From assembly GCA_012934845.2 (NCBI GenBank), contig WNNJ02002384.1, positions 124,001 through 188,000 of the forward strand: a stretch of DNA of 64,000 bases, read 5' to 3'. Below, in pieces: positions 10,501 through 21,440 of the stretch. A model generated the notes under the pieces. The model was not told the DNA's origin. It ran no database searches and was given only the letters and a program-made list of their open reading frames with translations. The DNA is from Pomphorhynchus laevis. Its lineage: Eukaryota; Acanthocephala; Palaeacanthocephala; Echinorhynchida; Pomphorhynchidae. Each line of letters opens with the position of its first letter. Position 1 is the first letter of the stretch. The position numbers were made by a program, and so were the translations under genes.

Positions 10501-12559
10501 ATTAGTTACTTGCACGACGAGACCATGGATGGCTACTCAATCAAGTCAATCAGAAGCCAAAAACGATTATGGTTTTTAAGTTGATTTACATATTTCCTTA
10601 TCACTATTTTTGGTTAATTAATTATTTATAGTTTATATATTTGGCGACGGCTCTAATGGGCAAGAACATGGTAGGCTGGTGGTAAGTTGAAGACCAAGAT
10701 GATGATGTACAAGAACTTTACTTCGGACATTATTTATTTTTTACAATTTAATATATTTTATTAATATTAAAAATTAACTACTTGCTTACTTTGGTAAGCA
10801 AAATAAATTTGTATATTTACATTTTTTGTATAATTAACTTTTACTTCATTCATTACTTAAATATCTTTTAAGTTATTTATTTAAAAAGAATCTTAAATAT
10901 TAGTAAAAACACCATGTAATGGAACCAAGAAAATTTCGTGTTACTTTCTTTCCTAAGCAAATATTATTATCATAAAAATGGTTTTAAAATGGTAGTTGCT
11001 ATAGATTTAGAAATGTTGAAACTCTTGCATATGCCAAATGAATGACTAAAAATTCAGTAAACCAGAAATCATGAATTTTTAAGTATAAATCATTAATTAT
11101 TAGGATTTTTTAATTATGAATTTTTAATTATGAATTTTAATTATTATTAAATTACGAAATTGAAATATTGTTTTATTATATTCTGTCTAATAATTCCAAA
11201 ATGATCAAAGACTTGGTATTGCTCTTTTATTAATATTGTATAAAATTTAATTTTTATTCAATTAAAAATTTAAATTCCTAAATTGTAAAAATAATCCAGA
11301 GGAAATGGATATTTGCATCATGATTTCTTATTTATTAAAATTTATTTGTATTATCAAAATAAAATGAAAAATATCATTTATACTTTAACGTGCTAAATGG
11401 CTTACAGCCTTTGCTTTGGAACGAAACTTTAAATGTATTTTTAATCAAAGTATTGCATTTTAAGATCAACTTATTGATTTCGTTAGATTAACAATTGATT
11501 TCGTTAAACTAAAAATATTATTTGCCCAACAAATGCACAAACTTACTCTCGTTGGTTCATTTTCGAAGAACAATTTTCATTTCGATAGATCTCCAATTTG
11601 CTGCACTAGATTGTTTGTAATAATCGATAAGAATTTAGAACTAGACCTTGCGTCTAGGTCTTCGAAAGAAACAACACTCATGTAAAACAAATTTTATTAA
11701 GTGTCTGGCTATATACAGATAAGTCTGGAATAAAAAGAACTGAAGACGCACCGGGTAATACGTCACTTCGGGGGGACATGAAAGAGTGAAAATCCTTAGG
11801 GCGTACTACAACATACCGTTACATTTGCGTCGACACTATTAATACAAAAAGGCGCACATTCAAGGGTGTCTCGTGAAGACAACGATATTACTAAACACTC
11901 AAATCGCTTTTTAACGACTTTCGTCTAGTTTATTGTAGATTAGCGGCGTATTTCAATCACAGTCTAACAAATGTCAGATATTTCAATCAATAAACGATGT
12001 ACTCATGTTTAGAAATCTAGATTTAGTCAAAACCAAAATAATTATGGTCGCTTAATGCGTGTTAAAAACCGGCGCAAATCCGAGTTTGGTGAAAATTGAT
12101 AATCAGGTCATAGAACAAAGCAAAATGGAACTTGTCATACCGCAATTACTTTCTAATTGGCTATGAGCAATATGCAAATGAGATTATAACCTGCATTTTT
12201 AATTTCACTGACTAAAAATATTAAAATAACAAGCAAATTATAATGATTCTTATTTAATCGAGATTAACCAAAATCAATCTATCAATTTGAAACTTCTAAC
12301 ACATTTATATTTCGCTAGCTGCCTTTATCATATTTTTAGGTCCAACTTTTGTTCAGCAAATTGTGTTGTGCTTTCTGTCATCACCATTTTGCATTTATAT
12401 AAATATTTAAAATAAAAATTTTCAGAATACTATAGCGAATTTAAAGCAATGTAGCAACTCGTGAAGTATATAATGTAATATTAACATTTTTATAACATTT
12501 TTGTAGATGTAATATTTAAATGTCTTAGATATTTTAAATATTAAGTCAGCTATAATTTT
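10501..12559. other. AT-rich DNA, nothing recognised
   Basis: No coding, RNA or repeat feature could be supported on either strand. A slightly less AT-rich stretch at about 11,700-11,900 has no recognisable translation. Confidence 0.5.
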
Positions 12560-14140
12560 ATTATCTGATTCAACCTTTATTCTCTCCTGACCCAATTCCC
12601 ATCCACTTGCTTAAAAAAATCTGCTTATCTATCTCACCCTTTCTAACCACTTTGTTCAACTTGTCTATCCGCAATCGCACATTTCCTTCCAACTAGAAGT
12701 GCGCCACTGTTCGCCCTCTCCTCAAAAAGCAATCTCTCGATCATTCACTACCATCTTCGTACCGTATTATCTCACTTCTCCCAACCATCTCTAAACTCTT
12801 TGAGCGTCTTGTTCTCAAACAAGCTAATGCATATCTATTTTCCTCCAACTTATTTCCTCCCTTCCAAGCCGCTTTTCGCTCTAATCGCTCTAATAAAATT
12901 GCCTGTCTTAAAATTTATAATGACTTACTCATCTCGCGCGATCAAAAATTATGTAGTGTCATAGTTTCTCTTGATCTATCGTCTGCTTTTGACATCGTCA
13001 ATCACTCGATTCTTCTTCATCGCCTTCGTCATGATTATGACTTCTCTTTACCCACTGTATCGTGGTTTTCTTCATATCTATCGAACCGTACATTTCGCAT
13101 CTATTCTAACTCTGCTCTCTCCCATCCTTATCTCATCCCATCCGGTGTTCACAAGGCTCCGTATTAGGCCATTTGCTTTTCGCTCTTCTCGATGATTCGT
13201 CTTCGATTTCTCATAAATTTAACTTCCATGCTATGCAATATGCTGATGACATTATCATCTATGCTCACGCACCTGCTTATCGTATTCACCATCTTAGTGT
13301 TTCTGCTTCAAACTGTCTTGCCTCAATTTCTAATCATCTTTCTTCTCTTCGTCCTACTCTGCATTCTAATAAATCCAAAATAATATCGATCCTTCCTCGA
13401 CACTTCGGCGTAGAACTCCCTTCCGTATCATTAAATTCAACAATTCTTCCTATCGTTTTCAATCTCGTTTTCCTAGGCTTCCATTTCGACAACGGACTTT
13501 CACTTAAACCTTTCGTTAGAGATAAAGTACGCTCATCTACCTTTATTCTCCGCAACCTCCGTCAAATTCGTAGATTGAACGATTACCTTTCATGTATGAC
13601 TCTCATATCTTCTCTCATTTTCTCAAGACTTGATTACTTTCTTAGTCTATTTTCCAACTCACCTAAATCCACTCTTCTTCCTTTACAACGCATCATTAAC
13701 GCATCCGTCCGAGTTCTCCATCATCGTCGTTTTGATCATACATCCCACCATCTTGCTTCTCTCGATTTACCTAGCATTTATTGTCATGTTCAAATTCGTC
13801 TTCTTATCATTGCTTTTCGTCTTATAACTTTTCATACCCCTTCATTTCTCAACCTTCCTTTTTTCGACAATTCTCGTTCTGTTTGCTGTTACTTGCGTTC
13901 CCGTAATTCATTTCTTTTACATGTCCCAAACTACTCTACCTCTTTTAGCTTCGCTCTTTCGTTGTGACTGCTTCTCTCTTGTGGAATCATCTTCCCATTC
14001 ATATCCGCCGATCAACATCAATTCCGTGATTCAAACGCCTAATCCGATGTCATTTAAAAAATTAATTAGTAAACCTGTATGACTTCTGCTGTTTTTGTTA
14101 GTGGACTTGTATGCGTGCAGCTGTCACGCATTTGCCACAT
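12560..14140 (+). pseudogene. LINE A copy 3: 5'-truncated RT
   Basis: Non-LTR RT of family A. The palm reads SLDLSSAFDIVNHSILLHRL (about 12,966), then the Q-G region, then MQYADDIIIYAHAPA at about 13,233, followed by thumb and C-terminal sequence FLGFHFDNGLSLKPFVRDK. The longest clean frame is 13,173-13,967. Earlier RT sequence lies in other frames, so there are at least two frameshifts, plus a stop near 13,966. The endonuclease and ORF1 are absent, as expected for 5' truncation. The 3' end carries the family hairpin GCGTG..CACGC (14,113-14,129) and TTTGCCACATTGAAAAAA. It is closest to the copy at 46.3-48.2 kb. Confidence 0.85.
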
Positions 14141-14440
14141 TGAAAAAATTGTTATACCCTTTTTATCCATTATAGAACAGTGACTTGTAATAATTGTTTC
14201 TAAACTCAACTCACTAAGTTCATATGTTGGATTTACATTTAAATCATTAGAATTAACCTCTTTTATTAGTATATCATAATAAAGCTTTTTGCATATGAAG
14301 ACAAAATTATTACTAGCTTTATCAATAGTTGTTATTATATAGTTATGCTTTGATTTAGTAAGTTCTGTATACATATCTTTATTAATTTAATCTTTCCTTT
14401 TATAATTGTTTGTTATTTTCATTTTCGTTTTAATTCAGCA
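14141..14440 (-). pseudogene. Z element: N-terminal RT fragment
   Basis: On the minus strand a 102-codon frame (14,374 down to 14,066) includes ITTIDKASNNFVFICKKLYY and then VNPTYELSELSLETII. The same words occur at 28.1-28.3 kb on the plus strand. IDKAxNN-F-ICK occupies the position of the DKG-VVVL signature in Penelope-type RTs. The frame's last codons run into the 3' end of LINE A copy 3, so the LINE and this fragment abut. Confidence 0.65.
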
Positions 14441-14660
14441 ATTTATCATCTTCAGCAATTGTATGTTAATTATTTCTCAAACTTAAAAAAGTTTGAGAAA
14501 CTTAAATTAAACTCTTTTAATTATCACCTTAAAAAAGTTCGATGCCTAGCTGGCATCATCTTCAGCAATTGTATGTTAATTATTTCTCAAACTTTTTTAA
14601 GTTTGAGAAACTTGAATTAAACTCTTTTAATTATCACCTTAAAAAAGTTTGAGAAATAAA
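14441..14660 (-). repeat. Inverted copies of the Z-flanking repeat
   Basis: Two partial minus-strand copies of the repeat found at 14,671-14,783 (CATACAATTGCTGAAGATG at about 14,453-14,471 and 14,551-14,580), interleaved with the palindromes TTTCTCAAACTT / AAGTTTGAGAAA. The second copy (minus strand, about 14,538-14,568) keeps the CTGAAGA, GATGCC, AGCTA, GGCATC order. Confidence 0.65.
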
Positions 14661-14670
14661 CTGCGGACTT

Positions 14671-15272
14671 AAAAAGTTTGAGAAATAATTAACATACAAT
14701 TGCTAAAGATGATGCCAGCTAGGCGTCGAAATATTCGGTTAAATAAATTTTGTGATGGTTTTTGCCAGCTTTTAAATTTAAATGCTATCACACCGTCGCA
14801 TTCCTTATTCAAATTCAATTTATAAGATATCATTTTTAGAAAAATGTATCAACGTTTTTTAGAAGCACCTAGCGAAATAGTGAATTAAGGAAAATGCTAT
14901 CAAAAGGGTATAAACATAGATTTAATAATAACAATAAAAATAAAATTTACAATTTGTTATATAATGACTATATAAATAAATTATTGTATTATATTGTATT
15001 ATATTGACCACGTTAAATAAATTATTGTATTATTATGCTTACTTTGATAAGCTGATTAATAGTAAAAGCTTAAATACATCTAAAATAAACATTTGCAAAA
15101 CTTATATATTAGATATAGACTTAACAAAGATTTTCTACAGAATTAAAAGACTGTCTCAAACTTAAAAAAGTTTGAGAAATAACATACAATTGCTGAAGAC
15201 GATGCCAGCTAGGCATCGAAATATTCGGTTAAATAAATGTTTTGATGGTTTTTGCCAGCTTTCTTTAAATTT
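14671..15272 (+). repeat. Z element piece flanked by ~110-bp direct repeats with hammerhead-like motif
   Basis: Direct repeats at 14,671-14,783 and 15,162-15,272 share AAGTTTGAGAAATAA, ACATACAATTGCT, the hairpin GATGCC-AGCTA-GGCATC, then GAAATATTCGGTTAAATAAA and GATGGTTTTTGCCAGCTT. Between them (about 14,825-15,161) lies Z coding debris (ELRKMLSKGYKHRFNNNN; then the region matching 27.05 and 28.0 kb). In the right repeat, CTGAAGA (15,193-15,199), the hairpin and GAAA (15,218-15,221) appear in the order of a hammerhead core. Penelope-like elements are known to have such terminal repeats with hammerhead ribozymes. Here the match is partial, with one extra base before helix II. Confidence 0.6.
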
Positions 15273-15334
15273 GAATTCACATAAGTTATTTTTATTATTA
15301 ATTTTAACTTAATTTTAATTGATTAAAATAAAAG

Positions 15335-15960
15335 GCCGTTAGCAATCGGCCTTATACTTAGTCAGAAATCACGCAGCTCGTTTAAATGTGCACGTGGATC
15401 CACGGGTGAAGCCCTTCACGCCCTTACCTACCGCAAATTGAAATCGCGTCACAGCCGTCATGCGACAGTAAACAATTTGACACGATAGGAACTGTCCTGC
15501 TGGAGTTCTCGCACGTCTTGAGCCGTCGGGTCTCTGTTGGACTGATGGTAAACGACCAAACGATGTGTCCTTAGTCCCATGGAGCTCCGGTCGTCTGGTG
15601 GTCTGGGATTACACATGTCCCAATCCTCTTGCATCGAGCTGGTCAGAAACTGCGATTCATTCACCAAATGCCGTGCCTTCTGAAGGCGAACATCGCAAGC
15701 GCCGCAAACACATCGAACTTGACAGCTCTGTATACGAGTTTGTCCCGGTTGCGTTCGATAATCTCGGTAATCACGGCGGATCTGCAATGGAATTTCTGCG
15801 CGTCCTCGGTAATCGATTAGGGGAATCAACTCAAGAGCCGCGTGTAGATAGATGGCTGCTACAGCGAATCAGCACTGAAATTCAACGGGGTAATAGCGTA
15901 TACATGTTGGAAGTCATATCACGGACTGCGTATCATCCGCTTTGTGTTTTAAACATTTGT
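15335..15960 (+). pseudogene. X element: C-terminal domain fragment
   Basis: Decayed C-terminal part of the X-type RT. The first part reads GEALHALTYRKLKSRHSRHA, the counterpart of the GxHGLSC..GRHSRH motif of this family. In a second frame (15,565-16,023) it reads VSLVPWSSGRLVVWDYTCPN, then FVPVAFDNLGNHGGSAMEFL and LLQRISTEIQRGNSVYMLEV, the family's terminal block. At least one frameshift separates the two parts. The RT catalytic region is not present, so this is a 5'-truncated insertion. The antisense frame 15,458-15,829 is a shadow. Confidence 0.8.
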
Positions 15961-16165
15961 ATTATCTGTATTAAACTATTATTAATAATCATTAGTTCAC
16001 AAAATGTAATTAAAAATCTGTAATGTTTCTATACCAGTTATTTTTAATCTGCATCTTAAATTTTACATTAACTGATGAATTTTTTGTTGATAAAAAAAGA
16101 GTAAAATTTTATTTGATATTTCCTTAACCTCTGTTTGCTATCTTTAAAAAATTACTATGATATTT
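15961..16165. other. AT-rich spacer
   Basis: Follows the X fragment. Nothing was recognised. Confidence 0.4.
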
Positions 16166-16169
16166 TATG

Positions 16170-16590
16170 TTGTTAACATTGAAGTCAGACGCGGAAGAAC
16201 GGTAGCAAGTACAGTTTCGTCATCACAATGACTCATCAGTGCCAGATCCCTCCCACTACTGGATGCAGAGGAGGACTGGCAGACGGCACACGAGTCATGT
16301 GTATGAAGTACCAGAAAGATTTCTGGTAACTTCACATTGAGTGCTAAACCAGCACCACTACTGCTTCACCAAATAGGATCATTAGCAAAAGCACTGGCAA
16401 ATGCCAGCGCAGGTCTCTTGAATATCGGCTAAAATAAATTATGAATATCAAAAGAGAGTGAGACCAATCCGCGTGAAATACGTTGTTATCATTGAAGCTA
16501 GACGCGGAAGAACGGTAGCAAGTACCGTTTCGTCATCACAATGACTCATCATTGTGATGAGTCATTGGGAGGGATCTGGCACTGATAAAT
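16170..16590 (+). repeat. Direct plus inverted repeat block
   Basis: About 65 bases (AGACGCGGAAGAACGGTAGC ... CATCACAATGACTCATCA) at 16,185-16,240 recur at 16,498-16,552. Right after the second copy, TGATGAGTCATTGGGAGGGA with TCTGGCACTGA is the inverted complement of the sequence that follows the first copy. The intervening 16,245-16,440 is noticeably GC-richer than its surroundings, but I recognise no protein in it. It may be the untranslated end of a LINE. Confidence 0.6.
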
Positions 16591-16599
16591 CATTAAATA

Positions 16600-17735
16600 A
16601 AATTTATTTTACAAGCACTTAAAACTCAATTCATACTTACCTTATAAATAAACCATTAAAATACTGGTATTCTTTAAATAAAATAAAGAACAAAAATATT
16701 TCCGTATTCAAGAAAAATGAATAAGTTTGCAGCCTTTTAAAGAAAAATTGCAAGTAAATGGGTGTTTACTTAAGATCTTCGCATATTCTGTTAATTATAA
16801 ACCTGATAACTTTAGTTGCTATTTGTATTTTCTGGTGATAAAATTCGTATTATATTACTATAAACTGACTGCATTACTTTGCTACTAAAGAATCTTAACT
16901 TGATTCGTGCGAGGACATCAAATATATCGTATAAAGTATGCAAAATATTATATTTTATCGTGTTTGTAATTCAATGATTTTCTTCTTGACAAAATCGTTT
17001 TATTATAATTAGCTAAAATAATATTAACACGGTATATCAAATAGGTTTCAAGCAGATGTTTAAGTCTGGATTAATTCTTCATTTAATGCTATTAGCGTTG
17101 TAATAAAATAGTGTTAATCATTAATTTCATACATAATTTTAAATATTATAGCTGCTAAAATACTTACAGCTGCCATTGAATTTTAAAACTTTAAATTTAT
17201 CGTATAAAACTTTAATAAATTGGAATATTTATTTTTTTATCAAAAAGGACGTTAACAAAATTATAAATAAATTTTGATAGACAAGCTGAGAAATTTAGAG
17301 ATAAGATATAATTCAAATTTTGTAGACAATATAATAATTTGAAATGTGTAAATATTTTGAATTTGAGAGTTTTATTTAAAATTGTTATACTTTATTATAG
17401 ATTTATTATTACATATTAAAAAACATGTTTAAATTTTATTTTTTATGATTTGTTGTAAATTTTCAAAAATTTGTATTAAACAAATGTTAGGTAAGCTGTT
17501 ATTTTTGTTAAAATCAAAAATGATTATTTTTGTTAATTGATTTTCTATGCTGAAGTTCACCAAAACTCTAAAATTTATTAAGAGAATGACATTAGACGTT
17601 TAAATTTTTTGCTATTTTCCTTTAAAACAATTTTATTTTATTTTGATTGTATCTATTATTTCTGTTTCGCAAAATATATTATATATTATATGTTAAATAT
17701 TATATTATATCTTAATATTAAAATATTAAGATATA
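16600..17735. other. AT-rich DNA, nothing recognised
   Basis: No gene, RNA or repeat could be supported. Confidence 0.5.
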
Positions 17736-17740
17736 AAATT

Positions 17741-18070
17741 TTAAAGCATTATTGGAGCTGGATCAAAGAAAGAAGGAACATTTTTTTGATATTTCGCTAA
17801 CATCTTCAGAAATTTTTCTGAAGATGCTATGAGAGGTTAGCGAAATATCAATAAAAAATTTCCTCTTTTATTTGATCCAGCTAAAGATGGGTCAAAGAAA
17901 ATTTTGTAATTATAATGTGATTATAATTTTTTAAATGATTATAAAATGACTTTTTTAAAATTACGTAATTTAGAAAATTACGTAATTTTCTGAAGATGCT
18001 AATAGTAGTTAGCGAAATATCAAATAAAATTTCCTCTATTCTTTGATCCAGAGCTCCAATAATTCTTTAA
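17741..18070. mobile_element. Fold-back (MITE-like) element
   Basis: Terminal inverted repeats of about 35-40 bases: the left end 17,741-17,777 (TTAAAGCATTATTGGAGCT, then GGATCAAAGAA) matches the complement of the right end 18,031-18,070 (TTCTTTGATCCAGAGCTCCA, then ATAATTCTTTAA). Inside is a second inverted pair with GATATTTCGCTAAC / GTTAGCGAAATATC, and the block CTGAAGATGCTA appears twice. There is no transposase. The size (~330 bp) and nested palindromes fit a non-autonomous fold-back DNA transposon. I could not define a clear target duplication. Confidence 0.7.
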
Positions 18071-18079
18071 CAATAATAG

Positions 18080-18240
18080 GTCATTATCAACTATTAATAA
18101 TATATAAAATTTTATTTAGATATAAAATCATTTGAAAACAGATTTCAAAAATTTATTTGGTTGCGCCATCTTTTTCAGTTTTAAATAAAAATATTAAATT
18201 TTGTATTTTTTAACACTAGACTTTTTAGGAACAATTAAGA
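18080..18240 (+). repeat. AT-rich satellite unit (left of X insertion)
   Basis: Shares the order poly-T tract, TTTCAG, AAATATTA, TTTTATTTxxATATAAA with units at 19,745-20,475. It is probably part of the same degenerate array, separated from it by the X copy at 18,255-19,740. Confidence 0.45.
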
Positions 18241-18254
18241 TTTAATAAAAATCT

Positions 18255-19740
18255 GACGACTCTCATGTGCACATTCTCTCCATTATACATGCAGCATTGC
18301 TCTGCTGAACGGCTACATTGATCCGTCGGAACAGAAAAGCACAGACTCGAGGTTCATAAGTTGCGCGGATTGAACGTGTGTCAAGTTCATGAAGGAACGC
18401 GAGAGAAAGTGGCCGGATCGCTCCTGTGCTTTCAACTGCAACTGACGTGAACATATTTTGTCGGGTATCAATGTTAGCATATTTGTGAACTTTCTTAGTT
18501 CTGACGTTTTTGACACACTAGCCGCGCTGTTTACTGAACTGTAAAGGTTGCTAGGTGCTGTAATATCCACACAAGTAAAGTCTAATAGCAACATTCTACC
18601 AGACGTCCAGGGAGTCAGTGTTCCCCCGCAGGTAGTTTGCCGTCAACCCTGCAGACTCATGTAGGCTCCAACTGTGTAGGAAAGCCTGCGGAAGTCAATG
18701 CCATCTTTAGGAAATTCTTCGCGACGGCATGGCGGGAATTGCGAGACTTTGATCGGTAACAGTCCAGATCGTGAGTCCATACGGTATTGACTTCATTACT
18801 GTAGATGACCGATACGGAGCACACAACCAGATTTCCAGTCTGATTGCAACGACGATTGTGATACAAGAGTCATCTAGTCGAGTGCCTATGGAGCTAATGG
18901 GAATAGCGCTCAGAAAATCACAAGCGTGATCGCTACACACTGCTAGCAGCCTAACGCGGGCCTCGGTAAATGTTGCTGAGTCCATAATGACAGCTTGCTT
19001 GACCGAGTAAATAGGATCTGTTCAATGTTTTTCGTGTTCTTTAACTACTGGACTCTCAAACACAGTAATCGCGACAGCACACAACCCGCATAGAAGTATT
19101 CACTCGTCTCGATATCACAGTTTAATAATTTGGCATAGAGAAAGATTTGAGTCACGAGTTGAAGGGATCCAGAAACCCAGGAACATAAAGCAGGAATGGA
19201 CATAACCGTGCATGTTGAGCTATCCAGTCCACCAATCTTAATCGGAAGAGAAGACTGGATCCATGAAGAATCGTTGATAGGCAGGTTGAGGATGCCCTTC
19301 AAAGTTTCGCGTAACATCGCGTCATACTGCCCACATACATTGCTTCGATAGCAAAGTGCGCATTGGAATAAATAATTTAACGGTGGGATGTTAAATGCGT
19401 TTCGCAGCAAGTAAAGAGCGTCGTGTTTGGACAATTTCATCAGGCGAGAGCGGACCTGTTCGAGTGTATAAATGGATTATTCCAAAGCGTGGTCAATAGA
19501 GGTTACATCTCCGATCGGGGCGCTTAAGAGAGTAACACTGCATGGAGCGACTGCCCTGGCGTCCGGTAACATGCAGGAAAGCTTCTAAATCACGTTTGGG
19601 TCTGTATATATGATATCTGATTTTACCGGATTCATGCGGAGATCAACCAACGTCGCAGAGTGATTGATAAAATAGATGTCGGAAACAGGTGAATCAACGT
19701 TTCGTCCGAAAGTGCAGTCGTCAAGGTACCATATGGACAA
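18255..19740 (-). pseudogene. X element: RT palm to C-terminus
   Basis: Minus-strand X copy. It begins at the catalytic motif (IWYLDDC at about 19,738-19,716) and runs to the C-terminus. LSKHDALYLLRNAFNIPPLNY and SSLPIKIGGLDSS come from a clean frame (19,440-19,045). Further frames hold EARVRLLAVCSDHACDFLSA and GTRLDDSCITIVVAIRLEI (18,985-18,707), then SRHAVAKNFLKMALTSAG (18,866-18,657), LLLDFTCVDITAPSNLY (18,594-18,313) and INVAVQQSNAACIMERMC (18,454-18,263). At least four frame changes are needed, so it is dead. It is 5'-truncated exactly at the YLDD motif. It interrupts an AT-rich satellite. Confidence 0.85.
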
Positions 19741-19744
19741 AAGG

Positions 19745-20475
19745 CTTTCATTTTATTATAATATTTTCAATATTTTAATAATTTTTATATTTAAGATTTT
19801 TCTTAAATATTAATATATGAAAGTGTTTTATTTCAATATAAACCACTTGAAATTTGTTTAAAATTTTTTATTTGATTGTCTCTCGTTTTTTCAGATTTTA
19901 CTAAAATATTATATTTTGTTTTGAAATTTTATATTTTAATAATTTTAAAATTTTAATTAAAAATTAAAATTTTAAATTTTTTATTTAAAGATTAACCACT
20001 TAAAATTTTCTAAAACTATTAATTGGTTAGTTTCTTGCTTTTCAGTTTTTAATAAAACTAAAATTATGTTTAAAAATTTTATATTTTAATAGTTTTCAAA
20101 TTTTAATATTTTTATTAAATATTTAAACGTGAAATATTTTATTTAAATATTAAATCCCTTTAAAGTGGTTTCAATCACTTTAAAGTCTTATTTGAGTGCC
20201 TCTTGTATTTCAGTATAAACTGAAAATATTAATATTATTTGTAAAATTTAATAATTATTCTATTTTTATTATAATATTAAGATATAATAGTATTTGATTT
20301 CAATATTAAATCCATAAACAAGTGTTTGAAATACTTTAATTACAATGCCTTCGTTATTTACATATTTACTAAACATTAAAATTATGTATTGAAATTAATA
20401 TATTTTTATAATTATCATAAAATATTAAACATTAATATTTCATGCCTTATTATTTCACAGCTTTTTATAGTTGTT
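19745..20475 (+). repeat. Degenerate AT-rich tandem repeat (~150-170 bp)
   Basis: A recurring order of TTTTATTTxxATATTAAxCCACTT, then GTxTCTxGxTTTTTCAG, then AAATTTTATATTTTAATA recurs with CAG anchors at about 19,894, 20,045 and 20,213, and weaker units follow. The periods are 151 and 168 bases. Copies are strongly diverged. Confidence 0.5.
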
Positions 20476-20519
20476 TTAATTTCCGAGTGTTAGCTGGCTA
20501 TTTACTAAAAATAAAAAGC

Positions 20520-20760
20520 TTAAAGTGTAAATATTTTGTCCACTAGTTTTATTATTGCAACGCTGTATATTGGCTCGAGGTATAGCGGCCCGAAACTTGA
20601 TAACATAACAGTTCCTCTTGATGATCTATAATTCTTATACATTGTATGTTATTTATTAGTCAATTCATAACAATTGATTTTTATTTTAAATTTTAAATAG
20701 ATATAAATTCTATAAAAACTTATATTAAAATTATTTATAATTATTTAACTATTTATTATT
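20520..20760 (+). repeat. U repeat copy 6
   Basis: Core with CGCTGTATATTGGCTCGAGG and CCCGAAACTTGATAACATAA, followed by CAGTTCCTCTTGATGATCT and the usual tail. CTGT (20,563-20,566) and ACAG (20,608-20,611) replace the CTGC/GCAG pair of the 6.8-kb copy. Confidence 0.6.
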
Positions 20761-20764
20761 GATC

Positions 20765-21050
20765 GCTATGGCGTCAACTCCTTAGCCGCCTCCCTCGTAG
20801 CACTTTTCGCTACAGAACATCGAATATTGGCGTCAGATGCAGAGTCACAAAAGTGGCAAAAATATTCGTGCCTGGATGTTCGTAGCCATCAAGATGTTGG
20901 GCAGCCTCGATAAGGGACAATATATTTCTGACTTTGGTCGGAAAGCGATTAAACATTATCTACAATGGCCATTTTTACTTCGACGTATAAGCGAGGCGAT
21001 TTAGAGGGAACAGAGCATGTATCTGGGCAACGAATACCTATGAGTTTTCA
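20765..21050 (+). pseudogene. X element: short C-terminal fragment
   Basis: Decayed coding debris: NSLAASLVALFATEHRILAS at the left, and near 20,942-21,040 a frame reading FLLRRISEAI, a stop, then REQSMYLGNEYL. This is the LLQRISxxIQRGNSxYxLE terminus of family X. It is set between two U copies (the tail of copy 6 and the start of copy 7). Confidence 0.6.
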
Positions 21051-21059
21051 AATAAATCG

Positions 21060-21440
21060 GCTTTATACTCTTTGTTAGAATAAACAAATTAGTCTAGATA
21101 AATACATTACATCAGCATAAATGTATCATTGACATATATTTGGCCCACTGATATGCTGTTTGCAATCAGATCTTGATTACAAATCAGTTCATCTTTATGA
21201 CCGGGAATTTTCATTCAGGTCATAACATTAAGATTCCTTAATGTTTTTCCAATTAACTTTCCTTAATGTCGGAAATTTTATAAATAATTATTAGGATTAT
21301 GTTTAGGATAATTTTAATAATATCTTGGCCTCCCATAAAATCAAATTATTAATTAATTAATAATTAACTATTTATTATTTATCTTTATTTTTATTTATAT
21401 ATCGTATAAAATACGTAGACTCAGTAATCTGATCTGATTT
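21060..21440 (+). repeat. U repeat copy 7
   Basis: Has TTGTTAGAATAAAC, CATATATTTGGCCCACTGATATGCTG and a different middle, ending in the standard terminus AAAATACGTAGACTCAGTAA with TCTGATCTGATT. A further tail-only copy lies at about 21,690-21,800. Confidence 0.55.

Noticed and set aside
10620-10740. A possible host exon with a GGTAAGT donor near 10,685
   Set aside because: No open frame of useful length and no acceptor or protein similarity; a single donor-like word is uninformative.
15322-15347. AAGGCCG...CGGCCTT as an intrinsic terminator
   Set aside because: The context is eukaryotic; the hairpin lies at the start of the X fragment and has no role I can support.
15458-15829. 123-codon frame on the minus strand
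   Set aside because: Antisense shadow of the X C-terminal fragment, whose plus-strand motifs (VPWSSGRLVVWDYTCP, QRGNSVYMLE) are convincing.
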